64,000 nucleotides of DNA from DATKUK01 sp035530655 (GCA_035530655.1 DATKUK010000131.1:38400-102399); one strand, 5' to 3'; shown: positions 18,301 to 27,305, numbered from the stretch's first letter. Notes: generated by a model not told the origin, from the sequence alone. Numbers and translations: made by a program.

Positions 18301-18573
18301 CTACCGCTGCCGAAGGTACTCCTCGATGTGGCCTGCCTTCTTGACAAGAAAGGCCACATGTCGATCGGACGACTCAACGAAGCGAGAGAGCGTCCTCATG
18401 GTCTGCTGAAACTCGTCGAAGAATTTGCGCTGCTCCTGGTCGCGCCAGGTACTCTCCAGGCCGAGCATCCGCGCGTGAAGTCCGGCTGTGAGGCTCTGGA
18501 GTTCGGCGTTGAAACGACTTAGGTCCTTGGCAAAACGCCTCAACGCTTCGGGATCTACGTCAGCCTTGGCCAT
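18301..18573 (-). CDS. WXG100-like helical protein, first gene of the operon
   Basis: A 90-residue protein, close to the usual WXG100 length of about 100. It reads as two amphipathic helices joined near STWRDQEQRKFFDEF; the WRD sits where WxG is normally found. The second helix ends with HVAFLVKKAGHIEEYL, similar in layout to ESAT-6-like proteins with a C-terminal helix signal. In the ESX family such proteins are secreted as dimers by an FtsK-type ATPase. Secretion here is inferred. It leads the operon and follows a truncated GH3 gene on the same strand. Confidence 0.7.
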   Translation of the reverse strand: MAKADVDPEALRRFAKDLSRFNAELQSLTAGLHARMLGLESTWRDQEQRKFFDEFQQTMRTLSRFVESSDRHVAFLVKKAGHIEEYLRQR

Positions 18574-18676
18574 GTCAAAAACCCCGTCTGGCTACGCCCC
18601 CCACAAGTCCGCCGAGCACACAACCTCCATGATACGCGTTTCTGCCATTCAGTGGAAGACGCCACGTCTGAATCGT

Positions 18677-18859
18677 CACGCCGTGCAGGCACTCGTTCCA
18701 CCAGTTGTACTCCGGCAGACCCACTCGCCGGATTGCCGGCGCCTCGTGAAGCATCTGACCCACCTTCTCCCCCAGCGACAACCGCGAGATAAGATCGTCC
18801 ACGCGCCCTGCCACCGGCAACGCTACATCCAGAGACAGTCCCATAAACTCGTGTGACAT
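18677..18859 (-). pseudogene. N-terminal stub of a GH3 beta-xylosidase
   Basis: About 61 codons beginning at ATG 18859 match the start of bacterial GH3 xylan beta-xylosidases: LSLGEKVGQML, then APAIRRVGLPEYNWWNECL and HGV. After HGV at about 18677 the similarity stops and the frame runs into unrelated sequence. The catalytic Asp and the rest of the roughly 700 missing residues are absent. The break lies about 100 bases from the WXG100-like gene, suggesting that a deletion or insertion joined the operon to this gene. Confidence 0.75.
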
Positions 18860-19243
18860 CTTTGTAGACTCCCGCGACACCTTGCGCCCTGCCTCGACAT
18901 CGACGCCAACAAACGAAGTGTCCCCCGCGCGCGTGTGTCGGTCAACCACCCGTCGACCCACCTCGCCGTCCTCCCTTGCCGCCCGACGTATATCCGGACG
19001 TGTAAGAACGTGAAGCTTTTGGCAGCACGACATTTGTATCGTATGTTTGCGGTTGATCGTCGGGCGCCGCTGCACCGGCCGGCACGGACCGATAGCCACC
19101 GCCAAAACAGCCTGTCTGTCTCGGTCCGCAACGTCGGCGATGCCATGGCCGCCCTCTGGCGGATCTTTGCGCTTTGTACCCGCAGTCGGGGTGTACCCAG
19201 CACCCGAACCGCGGGCTGCTTCGTTCCGAAAGACGGGGACAAC
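18860..19243. other. Intergenic region and leader of the GGDEF/HD-GYP gene
   Basis: About 384 bases without a convincing gene. It holds the candidate promoter for the c-di-GMP enzyme and about 190 bases of leader. I looked for the conserved core of c-di-GMP (GEMM) riboswitches and did not see it. Confidence 0.5.
19019..19047 (+). promoter_or_regulatory. Sigma70-type promoter for the c-di-GMP enzyme
   Basis: TTGGCA at 19019-19024 and TATGTT at 19042-19047 are exactly 17 bases apart on the plus strand, upstream of the gene at 19244 with a leader of about 190 bases. Confidence 0.45.
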
Positions 19244-21475
19244 ATGACCGTTCGACAGCGACTCACGGCGGGCTGCCTGCTGCTTTTCGTGCTGATGTTC
19301 GCCGTCATCGCGTTACAGACCATTACCGCGATTAGCCACTGGCGCGCCTGCGCTCAGGTCTTCACCGCACCAGCCGGCCAGCATGAGACCGCTGGGCTAC
19401 AGCAACAGATGACTCCCGGTCCTCAACCAGACGCAGATCGCTTCTCGCAACTGGCTGCACATACGGTCAGGAGCACCCGGCTAACGGCGATTCTGATCGC
19501 CCTGTGCGCCGTCGCGGGCGTGTTGTCCGGATACCTCTGCATCCTTTCATGGGATCGGCTCGGACGCGGCATGCGCGGTCTTCAAACCGGCCTGCAAAGT
19601 CTGGCCTCGGGCGTATGGGACACGGTCATCGAGTATCCGTGGCAGGACGAGTTCGGCCAGTGCGCCAAACACTTCAACAAAATGGCCTCGCAGTTGCGCA
19701 AACATACCGAACTGCTCGCCCGCATGGCCAGTCGCGACCCCCTTACCGATCTGCTCAACCGACGCATGTTCATGGAGCACCTCACCCGTGAGGTGTCCAT
19801 CGCCTGTCAGCTCAACGGCAAGCTCTCCCTGATCATGATCGACCTCGACCATTTCAAACAGGTCAACGATCGGTACGGCCACGCGTTCGGTGACCGTGCC
19901 CTCAGTCACATCGGCGCTCGCCTGCGCGCACTGGTCCGCGAGTCAGACCATGTCGGCCGACTTGGCGGCGAGGAACTGGCGATCCTGCTGCCCGCCGCTG
20001 ACCTGCAGGAAGCCATTCGCGTCGCCGAGCAATTGCAGAGTTCGCTGGCCTGCGAGAAGCTGCCCTGCGGCTCGGAATCCGTACGCCTCTCGGCCAGCTT
20101 CGGCGTCGCCCAGCTCGACGTGGCAGGCCAGGAAGCGCCCGACGACCTGCTGCGACGGGCCGACCGCGCCCTCTACGCCGCCAAAGGCCGCGGACGCGAC
20201 GTCGTCGTCGCCGCAGGGCTCGATGAGCCCGACGACGGTCCTGAGCTGCCCGGCCACGCCAACCGCCGCAACGGCAACGGTGAGCGTACGCCCGGTGCCC
20301 TCCACTTCGACAGCGACTCGCTCGGCCTGATTGGCTCGATGTTCACCCTGCTTCACGTCATGCCCGACAAACACCGCGTCGCCACCGACTTGATCGAGCA
20401 GGTGGCCGCCATCCTCGACTGTCAGCGGGTCACCCTGTTGATGCTCAGCCCCTCGTCCGAAGAACTCTACGTCGAGGCCGCACGTGGGCTGCCCATGGAA
20501 AAATCCCTCGTACGCATCCCGATGTCCGGTGCCCCCCTCGAGGCCATCCTCAACCCCGACGAGGACGAGCACGCCTTCAACTGGCGGCGAATGCCCCCCG
20601 ACGTGCTCGTTCGCGGACGACGCACCGACTCACACAGCATCAACGACGTCGTCTACATCGCGCTGGCCGTGCAGGGCGAGCCCATCGGCCTGGTCGTCGC
20701 CACCGAGAGAAGGTCCAGCCACCCGCCCACCAAACGGCAGCTCGCCGTCCTGCGAGCCCTGGCGGCCATCGGCTCGGTCGCCCTGAAGAACTGCATGCTC
20801 TCCTCCGACCGCGAGGACCAGTGGATCGGCTCCATCCGCGCCCTGGCCAGCGCCATGGACGCCAACGACCCATACACCTGCAATCACTCCACACGCGTCG
20901 CCTGGATGGCCGTGCGAGTCGGTCGAACGCTCGGAATCCGCAGCGAGACCGAGCTTCGCGCCCTGCACATGGCCGGGCTGGTCCACGACATCGGCAAAAT
21001 CGGTATCCCCCACCCGGTCCTGCAGAAGTCCACTCGTCTGAGGCGGCATGAGTACCGCGCCATCCAGGAGCACTGCATGATCGGCGCACGCATCCTGGAG
21101 AACATCCCGCGCCTCCGCTCGGCCACCGAAGCCGTCCTGCATCACCACGAATGGTACGACGGCTCGGGATACCCCAACGGAATCACTGGTGAGGAAATTC
21201 CCCTGGCCAGCCGCATCCTCGCCGTCGCCGACGCCTTCGACGCCATGACATCCGAGCGCCCCTATCGCGGCGCCATGCCGACCGACGTCGCCATCGCCGA
21301 AATCAAGAAGTCCGCCGGCCAGCAGTTCGACCCCATGGTCGTCGACGCCTTCATCCGCAGCTTCGATGAGTCGCTGCCCTCCGAACTCGAGCTGCTGCTC
21401 CAGGCCGACACAGCCGAAACCGACGACACGCAGGCGACCCATACCGACACCCCCGAGCCCGTCGCCGCGTCGTGA
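19244..21475 (+). CDS. Membrane GGDEF / GAF / HD-GYP cyclic-di-GMP enzyme
   Basis: A 743-residue hybrid c-di-GMP enzyme. Two membrane helices (about 9-28 and 81-103) flank a short periplasmic segment, then HAMP-like sequence. The GGDEF domain (about 160-330) has GGEEL at 241-245 and an intact inhibitory RxxD (RESD, 232-235) five residues before it, so diguanylate cyclase activity with product feedback is expected. A GAF domain follows. The C-terminal HD-GYP domain has HDIGKIGIP and a HHEWYDGSGYP, the signature of c-di-GMP phosphodiesterases. The protein could both make and break c-di-GMP. Two PilZ proteins lie 40 kb away in this window. ATG at 19244 follows GGGGA. Confidence 0.92.
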   Translation: MTVRQRLTAGCLLLFVLMFAVIALQTITAISHWRACAQVFTAPAGQHETAGLQQQMTPGPQPDADRFSQLAAHTVRSTRLTAILIALCAVAGVLSGYLCILSWDRLGRGMRGLQTGLQSLASGVWDTVIEYPWQDEFGQCAKHFNKMASQLRKHTELLARMASRDPLTDLLNRRMFMEHLTREVSIACQLNGKLSLIMIDLDHFKQVNDRYGHAFGDRALSHIGARLRALVRESDHVGRLGGEELAILLPAADLQEAIRVAEQLQSSLACEKLPCGSESVRLSASFGVAQLDVAGQEAPDDLLRRADRALYAAKGRGRDVVVAAGLDEPDDGPELPGHANRRNGNGERTPGALHFDSDSLGLIGSMFTLLHVMPDKHRVATDLIEQVAAILDCQRVTLLMLSPSSEELYVEAARGLPMEKSLVRIPMSGAPLEAILNPDEDEHAFNWRRMPPDVLVRGRRTDSHSINDVVYIALAVQGEPIGLVVATERRSSHPPTKRQLAVLRALAAIGSVALKNCMLSSDREDQWIGSIRALASAMDANDPYTCNHSTRVAWMAVRVGRTLGIRSETELRALHMAGLVHDIGKIGIPHPVLQKSTRLRRHEYRAIQEHCMIGARILENIPRLRSATEAVLHHHEWYDGSGYPNGITGEEIPLASRILAVADAFDAMTSERPYRGAMPTDVAIAEIKKSAGQQFDPMVVDAFIRSFDESLPSELELLLQADTAETDDTQATHTDTPEPVAAS

Positions 21476-21548
21476 GAACGCAGCACGCTAGCCGGCTGTC
21501 CGTTCTTCGGTCCTGAATCATTGGAGACGGCCGCCCGAAGCGCCCGCG

Positions 21549-24176
21549 TCAGGTCTGGCTCGACTCGGGGTCGGGCTTCTCTCCGTCCTCCGCCAGCCAG
21601 CCCCGTAGCTGCTCGGCCACCTCGTCGCCGGCGATCCGCCGTGCCTCGGCGATCGGGTCGACCCCAACTGCCACCAGATTGCGGGCACCTGAAAGCGTAT
21701 CCAGACTCCGCGGTCCCAGTCTGCGAATGCGAATATCGAACGCCTCCAGTGCCTTCTCGCGCGCGCCCTGCGTGTCTCCCCGCGCGTAGAGCACGACTCC
21801 GATGTTGCCGACGTCGGTCGCCACGTCCGGATGGTCGTCGCCGTAGGCCTTGCGGTCGATCCGCTCGGCCTCACGATAGCGCTCCAACGCGCCGGGAAGA
21901 TCGCCCTGGTCCTTCAGCACGCGGCCGATGTTGTTGACGATGGTGGCCACGTCCGGATGGTCGTCGCCGTAGGCCTTGCGGTCGATCTGCTCGGCCTCAC
22001 GAAAGCGTTTCAGCGCCCCGGCCAGATCGCCCTGCTGGCGGAGCACCTCGCCGATGTTGTTGACGCGAGTCGCCACGTTCGGATGCTCGTCGGCGTAGGT
22101 CTTGCGGTCGATCCGCTCGGCCTCCTCGAAGCGTTTCAGCGCCCCGGCCAGATCGCCCTGCTGGCGAAGCACCTCGCCGATGTTGTTGACGTCGGTCGCC
22201 ACGTCCGGATGGTCGTCGCCGTAGGCCTTGCGGCCGATCCGCTCGGACTTCTCGAAGCATTCGAGCGCCCCGGAAAGATCACCCTTCGCGTATAGCACGC
22301 TGCCGATGTTGTTGACGTCGGTGGCCACCTCCGGATGGTCGTCGTCGTAGGCCCTGCGGTCGATCCGCTCGGCCTCACGATAGCACGCCAGCGCCCCGGC
22401 CAGATCGCCCTGGTCCTGGAGCACGCCGCCGGTGTTGTTGACGTTTCTCGCTACCTTCGGATGCTCGTCGCCGTAGACCTTGCGGTTGATCCGCTCGGCC
22501 GCTTTCAGCACGGCCAGCGCGGCGTCCAGGCGACCACGGTTCCACAGATACACGCCGAGCTGATTGCCCAACCTACCCGCCTCGGGGATGTCGCCGACGG
22601 TCTCCGCGCGAGCCACCACCCTCTCGGCATGCGCGGCGTATCGATCCTGCATCGCCCAGTTGCGATAGTCCAGCGCCCTCGCAAACCTGTCGGCCAGCGC
22701 CGCCACCAGCTTCGTCAGCGCCTCGCGGCGGCGCTCCGGGCCGATCTCCACCCGCACCACCTGCTGCATCAGTCGGTGTACGCTCACCGTCTCGCCATAC
22801 TTCACGATCGACACGTCGGCCAGCGCGCTTAGCCACCGCTCCACGTCCTGCCGCGGGCAATCAAGTGCGTTGGTAAACACATCGATCGGAATGTTGTCCG
22901 GATGGCAGAACGCCGCCACGGCCAGAATGTCCATCGCCGGCGTATCACAGAACTCCGGCAGGTGCAGCGCCAGCGACCGCGCTACCCTCATTCGGTAGCC
23001 CGCCGTCGCCTCGCTCGGGTCGATCTCGTCGAGGGGATGGCGTTTGTCGCCCACGTCCACCCCCGCAAGCCGTTCGAGCAGCTCTGCCGGTAACACGTTC
23101 GCCCGCTTCCGCAAATACGCCGCCGCCAGCGCAACCGCCAGGGCATGATCGCCAAGGCAATCAGCCACCTCGCACAGCGCCTCGTTGTGCTCGTCCCCCG
23201 CCAGGTTGGCGCGATGCTTGCGCAGTAAGCGAATCGACTCGTGTCGGGCAAACACCGACACGGGTATCTCGCTGACGTGTGCGGTCGACAAGTTCCCCAG
23301 CCGCGTGGTAACCAGCACCCGCGACGGAGCCGACACGAGGAAGTCCTTCAATCGCTCCGGCCCTTCCAGGTTGTCCAGAATCAGCAGGTGCCTGCCGCCA
23401 TGTTCCGCCAGCCTGCGACGAATCTCGCGGCAGATCGACTCGGGCGTGTCTTCGGCCCCCACCGAGAGCCCCAGTGTCGTCGCCAGCCGTGTGGCCGCCA
23501 CGTCGATCGCTTCGTTTGAGGCGTCGATCCACCACCGGCCGTCGTAATCGCCGGCATGGGCGTAGGCGTAGCATATGGCGATCTGCGTCTTGCCGATCCC
23601 ACCTTCGCCCCGCAGCGCCTGGGCGCCGGCCAGCTCGTGCGTCAGCGCCACGTTGTCCCGCCCCAGCCGTGCGTGCAGCTCGGCGAGAATCTCCGTTCGC
23701 CCGACGAAATCCTTGTTCTCCACCACCCCCGCCTCGGCAAAGTTGTCGGCCGGCAACGCGCCATCCCCCGGCGCCAATCCAGCCTTCACAAGCAGCGCCA
23801 CCGTCCTCTCGGCGATGTCCTGTTGGGTGAATACGTCGAGTGTCACGGCGATGTCCTGATTGGCGATCTTGCGCAGCAGTTCAAGCGTATTGGCCCCCTG
23901 CGTGCAGATCTGCCGGATCTGCTCGGCCCGCTGCTCGGCCTCCTGCCGACTCGCCGACGCACACCACCCCTTGGTCACACCGAACACGGTCGCCACCGCA
24001 AGCACCAACGCGCCGCTCGCCCCCGTTAGCGCGGCGACGGCTGGGTCCCACCCCACAGTGGCCGCCATGGTGATAAACGACGCCAGCAAACTGCCCAGTG
24101 CGCCGCCGCTGACCTGCTCGCCTGCCGACAGCGCCTCAGACAGCACCGCCCTATCGTTCGGCTCTGAACGCCCCAT
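21549..24176 (-). CDS. Membrane-anchored STAND (NB-ARC) NTPase with TPR repeats
   Basis: An 875-residue signal-transduction ATPase. Residues 26-70 hold one or two membrane helices. A nucleotide-binding domain opens at FVGRTEIL (157-164) with the P-loop GEGGIGKT at 190-197, Walker B HLLILDN at 263-269 and VLVTTR at 287-292, the NB-ARC pattern. A helical and winged-helix part follows to about 480. The C-terminus has TPR units, six of them 42 residues long and highly alike (568-819). Such proteins oligomerise on ligand binding; several bacterial ones sense phage, but no effector domain is visible here beyond the membrane segment. Function is thus undetermined between regulation and defence. Confidence 0.85.
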   Translation of the reverse strand: MGRSEPNDRAVLSEALSAGEQVSGGALGSLLASFITMAATVGWDPAVAALTGASGALVLAVATVFGVTKGWCASASRQEAEQRAEQIRQICTQGANTLELLRKIANQDIAVTLDVFTQQDIAERTVALLVKAGLAPGDGALPADNFAEAGVVENKDFVGRTEILAELHARLGRDNVALTHELAGAQALRGEGGIGKTQIAICYAYAHAGDYDGRWWIDASNEAIDVAATRLATTLGLSVGAEDTPESICREIRRRLAEHGGRHLLILDNLEGPERLKDFLVSAPSRVLVTTRLGNLSTAHVSEIPVSVFARHESIRLLRKHRANLAGDEHNEALCEVADCLGDHALAVALAAAYLRKRANVLPAELLERLAGVDVGDKRHPLDEIDPSEATAGYRMRVARSLALHLPEFCDTPAMDILAVAAFCHPDNIPIDVFTNALDCPRQDVERWLSALADVSIVKYGETVSVHRLMQQVVRVEIGPERRREALTKLVAALADRFARALDYRNWAMQDRYAAHAERVVARAETVGDIPEAGRLGNQLGVYLWNRGRLDAALAVLKAAERINRKVYGDEHPKVARNVNNTGGVLQDQGDLAGALACYREAERIDRRAYDDDHPEVATDVNNIGSVLYAKGDLSGALECFEKSERIGRKAYGDDHPDVATDVNNIGEVLRQQGDLAGALKRFEEAERIDRKTYADEHPNVATRVNNIGEVLRQQGDLAGALKRFREAEQIDRKAYGDDHPDVATIVNNIGRVLKDQGDLPGALERYREAERIDRKAYGDDHPDVATDVGNIGVVLYARGDTQGAREKALEAFDIRIRRLGPRSLDTLSGARNLVAVGVDPIAEARRIAGDEVAEQLRGWLAEDGEKPDPESSQT
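21720..22475 (-). repeat. Six tandem 126-bp TPR-coding units
   Basis: Six consecutive units of 126 bases encode 42-residue kinesin-light-chain-type TPRs. Units share D-x-HP-x-VA near their start, VNNIG in the middle, and GDL-x-GAL with a run near IDRK at their end. Units 3 and 4 agree almost throughout at the DNA level, which indicates recent amplification. Confidence 0.9.
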
Positions 24177-24972
24177 GTCCGAAGTCTACCCTACCCGCCC
24201 CGCCGACACCAACTGACAGATTCGCCCGGTACCGGATCGCCGACCTCCACCTCGGCCGCCTCTTTCCCCGCCGAAGCGAGACCCGGCCTGCCGGTCCTTT
24301 GACGGGGATGCCCCCGGGGTCCCCTGGTGCGCACGCACCAATCCGGCTTTCCCCCCGGCCCGGCAGCCGGATGAGCCGGTCACCGATCACAGCACAAACC
24401 CCACCAAAATCCTCATAGCCGATTTGACTTTACTTCCGGACGGCACATAGAGTCAGCAGCAACGGGCCAAGAACATTTTTTGTGCATTAGGTTTTCGCCC
24501 CAAGTGCTTCGCATATAGGGGGTTGCGCTTCCACGCGGCTGGCCTGCGCGACCCGCGAACGACATGGACACGAGGGCTGCCGGGCAATGAACAGCCATTG
24601 CAGCGACGCTCAGCACAAATCGGTGGCAGTGCAGGCGACCGACTTTGGCGGCCCCATCCGACGGAAAACCGTCACACCAGACTTCGCTTACTCGTACAGG
24701 TTCGCATCCAAGAGCAATCGCGCTCGGCAGCCCTGCGACCGGGCCGACCGCGCCCCATACCCCAGCCGTGCCCGAACAATTCGCGCCCACGCCGTGCCAG
24801 ACCCATGTGTTGACCGGTCCCCACGATTCAGACCCCGCTGTCTCGGCAGGGAATCCGTCGCAGATCCAGGGGCGTTCGGGGGACTTACGGGCCGGCGGCG
24901 GGGCGAGCGCATAGAGGTTTTACGAGTACGTACGTTTGTATTCTAACGCATCTGCCTTGGTAGGAGAAAAAC
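24177..24972. other. Long intergenic region, divergent genes
   Basis: Nearly 800 bases without a convincing gene between the STAND NTPase and the first DUF11 gene. Short open frames are present but lack ribosome binding sites and recognisable protein features. The part next to the STAND gene is rich in hairpins; the middle has an AT-richer patch near 24420-24510, including a run of six Ts at 24475-24480, which may contain promoters. Confidence 0.5.
24304..24372. other. Cluster of three hairpins upstream of the STAND gene
   Basis: GGGG at 24304-24307 with CCCCC and GGGG/CCCC partners, then a perfect seven-base-pair stem TGGTGCG/CGCACCA at 24325-24340, then ATCCGGCT at 24341-24348 paired with AGCCGGAT at 24365-24372. 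It may be an RNA leader, a terminator cluster or protein-binding site; nothing distinguishes these. Confidence 0.4.
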
Positions 24973-27252
24973 ATGAACACACACAAAGGCATCCTGTTGG
25001 TTTCCGGGCTGCTTGTGCTGGTGGCGCTCGGCCTGGGCGGTTGCCGCGAAGCCTACCCACACAGCTTCGTGTGGCCGGCAACCGGTGACTTGAGCCGAAC
25101 CCACGCCGAGCCGCCCGAGGGCGGGTACTACACCAACTGGGACCCGCACGCAGTAACCCTCGAGGTCGCGCCGGTTGAGGAAGTCAACCCCGTTCAGACG
25201 CAGCACGTGCTCATTGCCACCGTCAAGGACGCCGAAGGCAAGCCGCTGCCCAACCGTCGGGTGGAATGGATGATCGCCAAGGGAAGTGTGGGTGAGATCG
25301 TCGAGGTCGACGAGAGTGGGTGGCGCGCCAGCCGTGGCCACAAGGTCACCAATGACTACGCGATCTCCCACACCAACAACTTCCGCCATTCGCTCTCGCG
25401 GGGCAACGACGATCCCGGCGACGACGTCCACGTCGAATCGGGGCAAACGTGGTGCGTGATTACCTCTCCCATCGAGGGTGACACCTACGTCACCGCCTAC
25501 GCCCCGGGCATCTACGACTGGCAGAAGCACAAGGTCTTCGTCGTCAAGCACTGGTACGACGTGGCGTGGGAGTTCCCTCCCGAGGCGACCAATCCCATCG
25601 GCACTACCCACGAACTCGTAACCAAGGTGATGAAGTACTCTGACAGCACGCCCCTGGCCGGGTACGTCGTCAACTACGAAATCGTCGACGGGCCCGCCGG
25701 CATGCTGCTGCCCGGAAACGCCGTCACCGCCTCGGTCAAGACAGACGGTCAAGGCCTGGCCAAGGTCACCCTCAAGCAGGCCCAGCCGGCCGAGGGCGTC
25801 AACACCATCAAGATCGACATCATCCGGCCCGAGGACGTGCAGTGCTGCAAACCGGCGGCACACATCGCAACCGGCCACACCACCAAGACGTGGGTCGGAC
25901 CCCAAATCGCCATCCAGAAGTCGGCACCCGCACAGGCATTGGTCGGCGAGCAGTTCACCTACTCCATCGTTGTGTCCAACCCGTCGGACGTCGACGCCAC
26001 CGACGTGGTCGTAACCGACGTCCTGCCCGACGGCATCCAGTACGTCTCCAGCTCGCCTGGGGCACAGGTTGACGGACAGAGGCTCACCTGGTCGCGTGGC
26101 ACCCTGCCCGCCGGGCAACGCGCAGAGATGACCGTTGAGGTCAAGGGCATGCGTACGGGCACGTTCGAGAACTGCGCCGAGGTCAGGGCCGCTTACAACC
26201 TGTCTGACCGCGCGTGTGCCACAACCGTGATCGCCGCACCGAAGCTCGCCCTGGAGAAGGAGTGTCCAGCCGAGGTGCTCCTCTGCGACCCCATCCCGTA
26301 CCGGCTCGTCGTGCGGAATACCGGTGACGGCCCGGCCGCCAACGTCATGATGAGCGACGAGCTGCCGGATGGCTTGGTAAGCGAGGACGGCAAGAGGGTC
26401 GTGCGGTTCACAGCCGGCACCCTCGAGCCCGGCCAGGCCAAGCAGGCCACGTTCACCGTCAAGGCCGAAAGGACCGGTACGTACGTGAACCGGGCAACCG
26501 CGTCAGCCGACGGCGGCCTGAGCGCAGAAGCCACCTGCCAGACCGTCGTCCGCAAGCCGGGGCTAACGGTCACCAAGAGCGGTCCCGAGCTGCGCTACGT
26601 CGGGCGTTCGGTCACCTATCAGATCACCGTCGCCAATAACGGCGACGCGCCCGCGCGACAGACCGTGCTCGTGGACATGATTCCCTCCGGAACGAAGTTC
26701 ATGGAGGCCAGCCACGACGGGCAACTCACCGAAGGCAAGGTGACCTGGTCTCTGGGCACGATCGAGCCCGGCGCGTCCAAGGTCGTCAGTGTCACGCTCA
26801 TGACGCTCCAGCGCGGGGTCGTGCGGAATACAGCCACCGCGACAGCCGTGTGTGCCGACGGCTCCGCCGCTGTCACCACGCGGGTCAAAGGCATCGCTGC
26901 GATCCTGCTGGAGGTCATCGACCTGGATGACCCGATTGAGGTCGGCAGTAACGTGACCTACGAGATCATCGTGACCAACCAGGGCTCCGCCGACGGCACG
27001 AACATCGCGGTAACCTGCACGCTGTCGCCGGAACAGGGGTACGTGTCGGCCACCGGACTCACGCAACCAGCGGTGGACGGGCAGGTCGTCAGGTTTGCCC
27101 CGCTGCCGTCGCTCGACCCGAAGGCCAAGGCCACCTACCGCGTGGTCGCCAAGGCGCTCAGGCCAGGCGACGTGCGGTTCACGGTCTCGATGATCAGCGA
27201 CCAGCAGACCATCGAGGTGAAGGAAACCGAGAGCACCCACCAATACGAGTAG
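24973..27252 (+). CDS. DUF11-repeat lipoprotein
   Basis: A 759-residue exported protein. The N-terminus has a lipoprotein signal with lipobox LGGC (Cys about residue 25). Residues 30-300 are an Ig-like region unlike the rest. Four DUF11 domains follow from about 316, each with the pattern of a Gly/Asn-rich core and D-x-LP-x-G. The second opens CPAEVLLCDPIPY. The last ends in ETESTHQYE. DUF11 domains occur in surface proteins, including the chlamydial outer-membrane protein OmcB, so a structural cell-envelope role is likely. ATG follows TAGGAG. It is the upstream paralogue of the gene at 27368. Confidence 0.88.
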   Translation: MNTHKGILLVSGLLVLVALGLGGCREAYPHSFVWPATGDLSRTHAEPPEGGYYTNWDPHAVTLEVAPVEEVNPVQTQHVLIATVKDAEGKPLPNRRVEWMIAKGSVGEIVEVDESGWRASRGHKVTNDYAISHTNNFRHSLSRGNDDPGDDVHVESGQTWCVITSPIEGDTYVTAYAPGIYDWQKHKVFVVKHWYDVAWEFPPEATNPIGTTHELVTKVMKYSDSTPLAGYVVNYEIVDGPAGMLLPGNAVTASVKTDGQGLAKVTLKQAQPAEGVNTIKIDIIRPEDVQCCKPAAHIATGHTTKTWVGPQIAIQKSAPAQALVGEQFTYSIVVSNPSDVDATDVVVTDVLPDGIQYVSSSPGAQVDGQRLTWSRGTLPAGQRAEMTVEVKGMRTGTFENCAEVRAAYNLSDRACATTVIAAPKLALEKECPAEVLLCDPIPYRLVVRNTGDGPAANVMMSDELPDGLVSEDGKRVVRFTAGTLEPGQAKQATFTVKAERTGTYVNRATASADGGLSAEATCQTVVRKPGLTVTKSGPELRYVGRSVTYQITVANNGDAPARQTVLVDMIPSGTKFMEASHDGQLTEGKVTWSLGTIEPGASKVVSVTLMTLQRGVVRNTATATAVCADGSAAVTTRVKGIAAILLEVIDLDDPIEVGSNVTYEIIVTNQGSADGTNIAVTCTLSPEQGYVSATGLTQPAVDGQVVRFAPLPSLDPKAKATYRVVAKALRPGDVRFTVSMISDQQTIEVKETESTHQYE

Positions 27253-27274
27253 TCACGTACCAAGCGGCTTCAAC

Positions 27275-27305
27275 GAGGGCGCCGGGCCAAACGTCCGGCG
27301 CCCTC
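27275..27305 (+). terminator. Perfect 11-bp hairpin between the DUF11 genes
   Basis: GAGGGCGCCGG at 27275-27285 pairs perfectly with CCGGCGCCCTC at 27295-27305 around a nine-base loop. No T-run follows. It may terminate or attenuate transcription, or protect the first mRNA, before the second DUF11 gene. Confidence 0.55.

Noticed and set aside
17004..18522. Plus-strand open frames across the small helical genes
   Set aside because: Arg/Pro-rich translations typical of noncoding strands; the minus-strand genes are tightly spaced and motif-bearing.
19054..19243. Cyclic-di-GMP riboswitch before the GGDEF/HD-GYP gene
   Set aside because: The conserved GEMM core was looked for and not found.
21720..22475. 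Regular 126-bp repeats considered as a CRISPR-like array
   Set aside because: Repeats are coding TPR units without spacers; period is a multiple of three and the frame is open throughout.
24424..24452. TTGACT with a weak -10 upstream of the DUF11 gene
   Set aside because: The -10 (CATAGA/ATAGAG) is too poor and the site lies more than 500 bases from the gene.
24413..24790. 125-codon minus-strand frame in the long intergenic region
   Set aside because: No ribosome binding site, biased composition, no recognisable fold.
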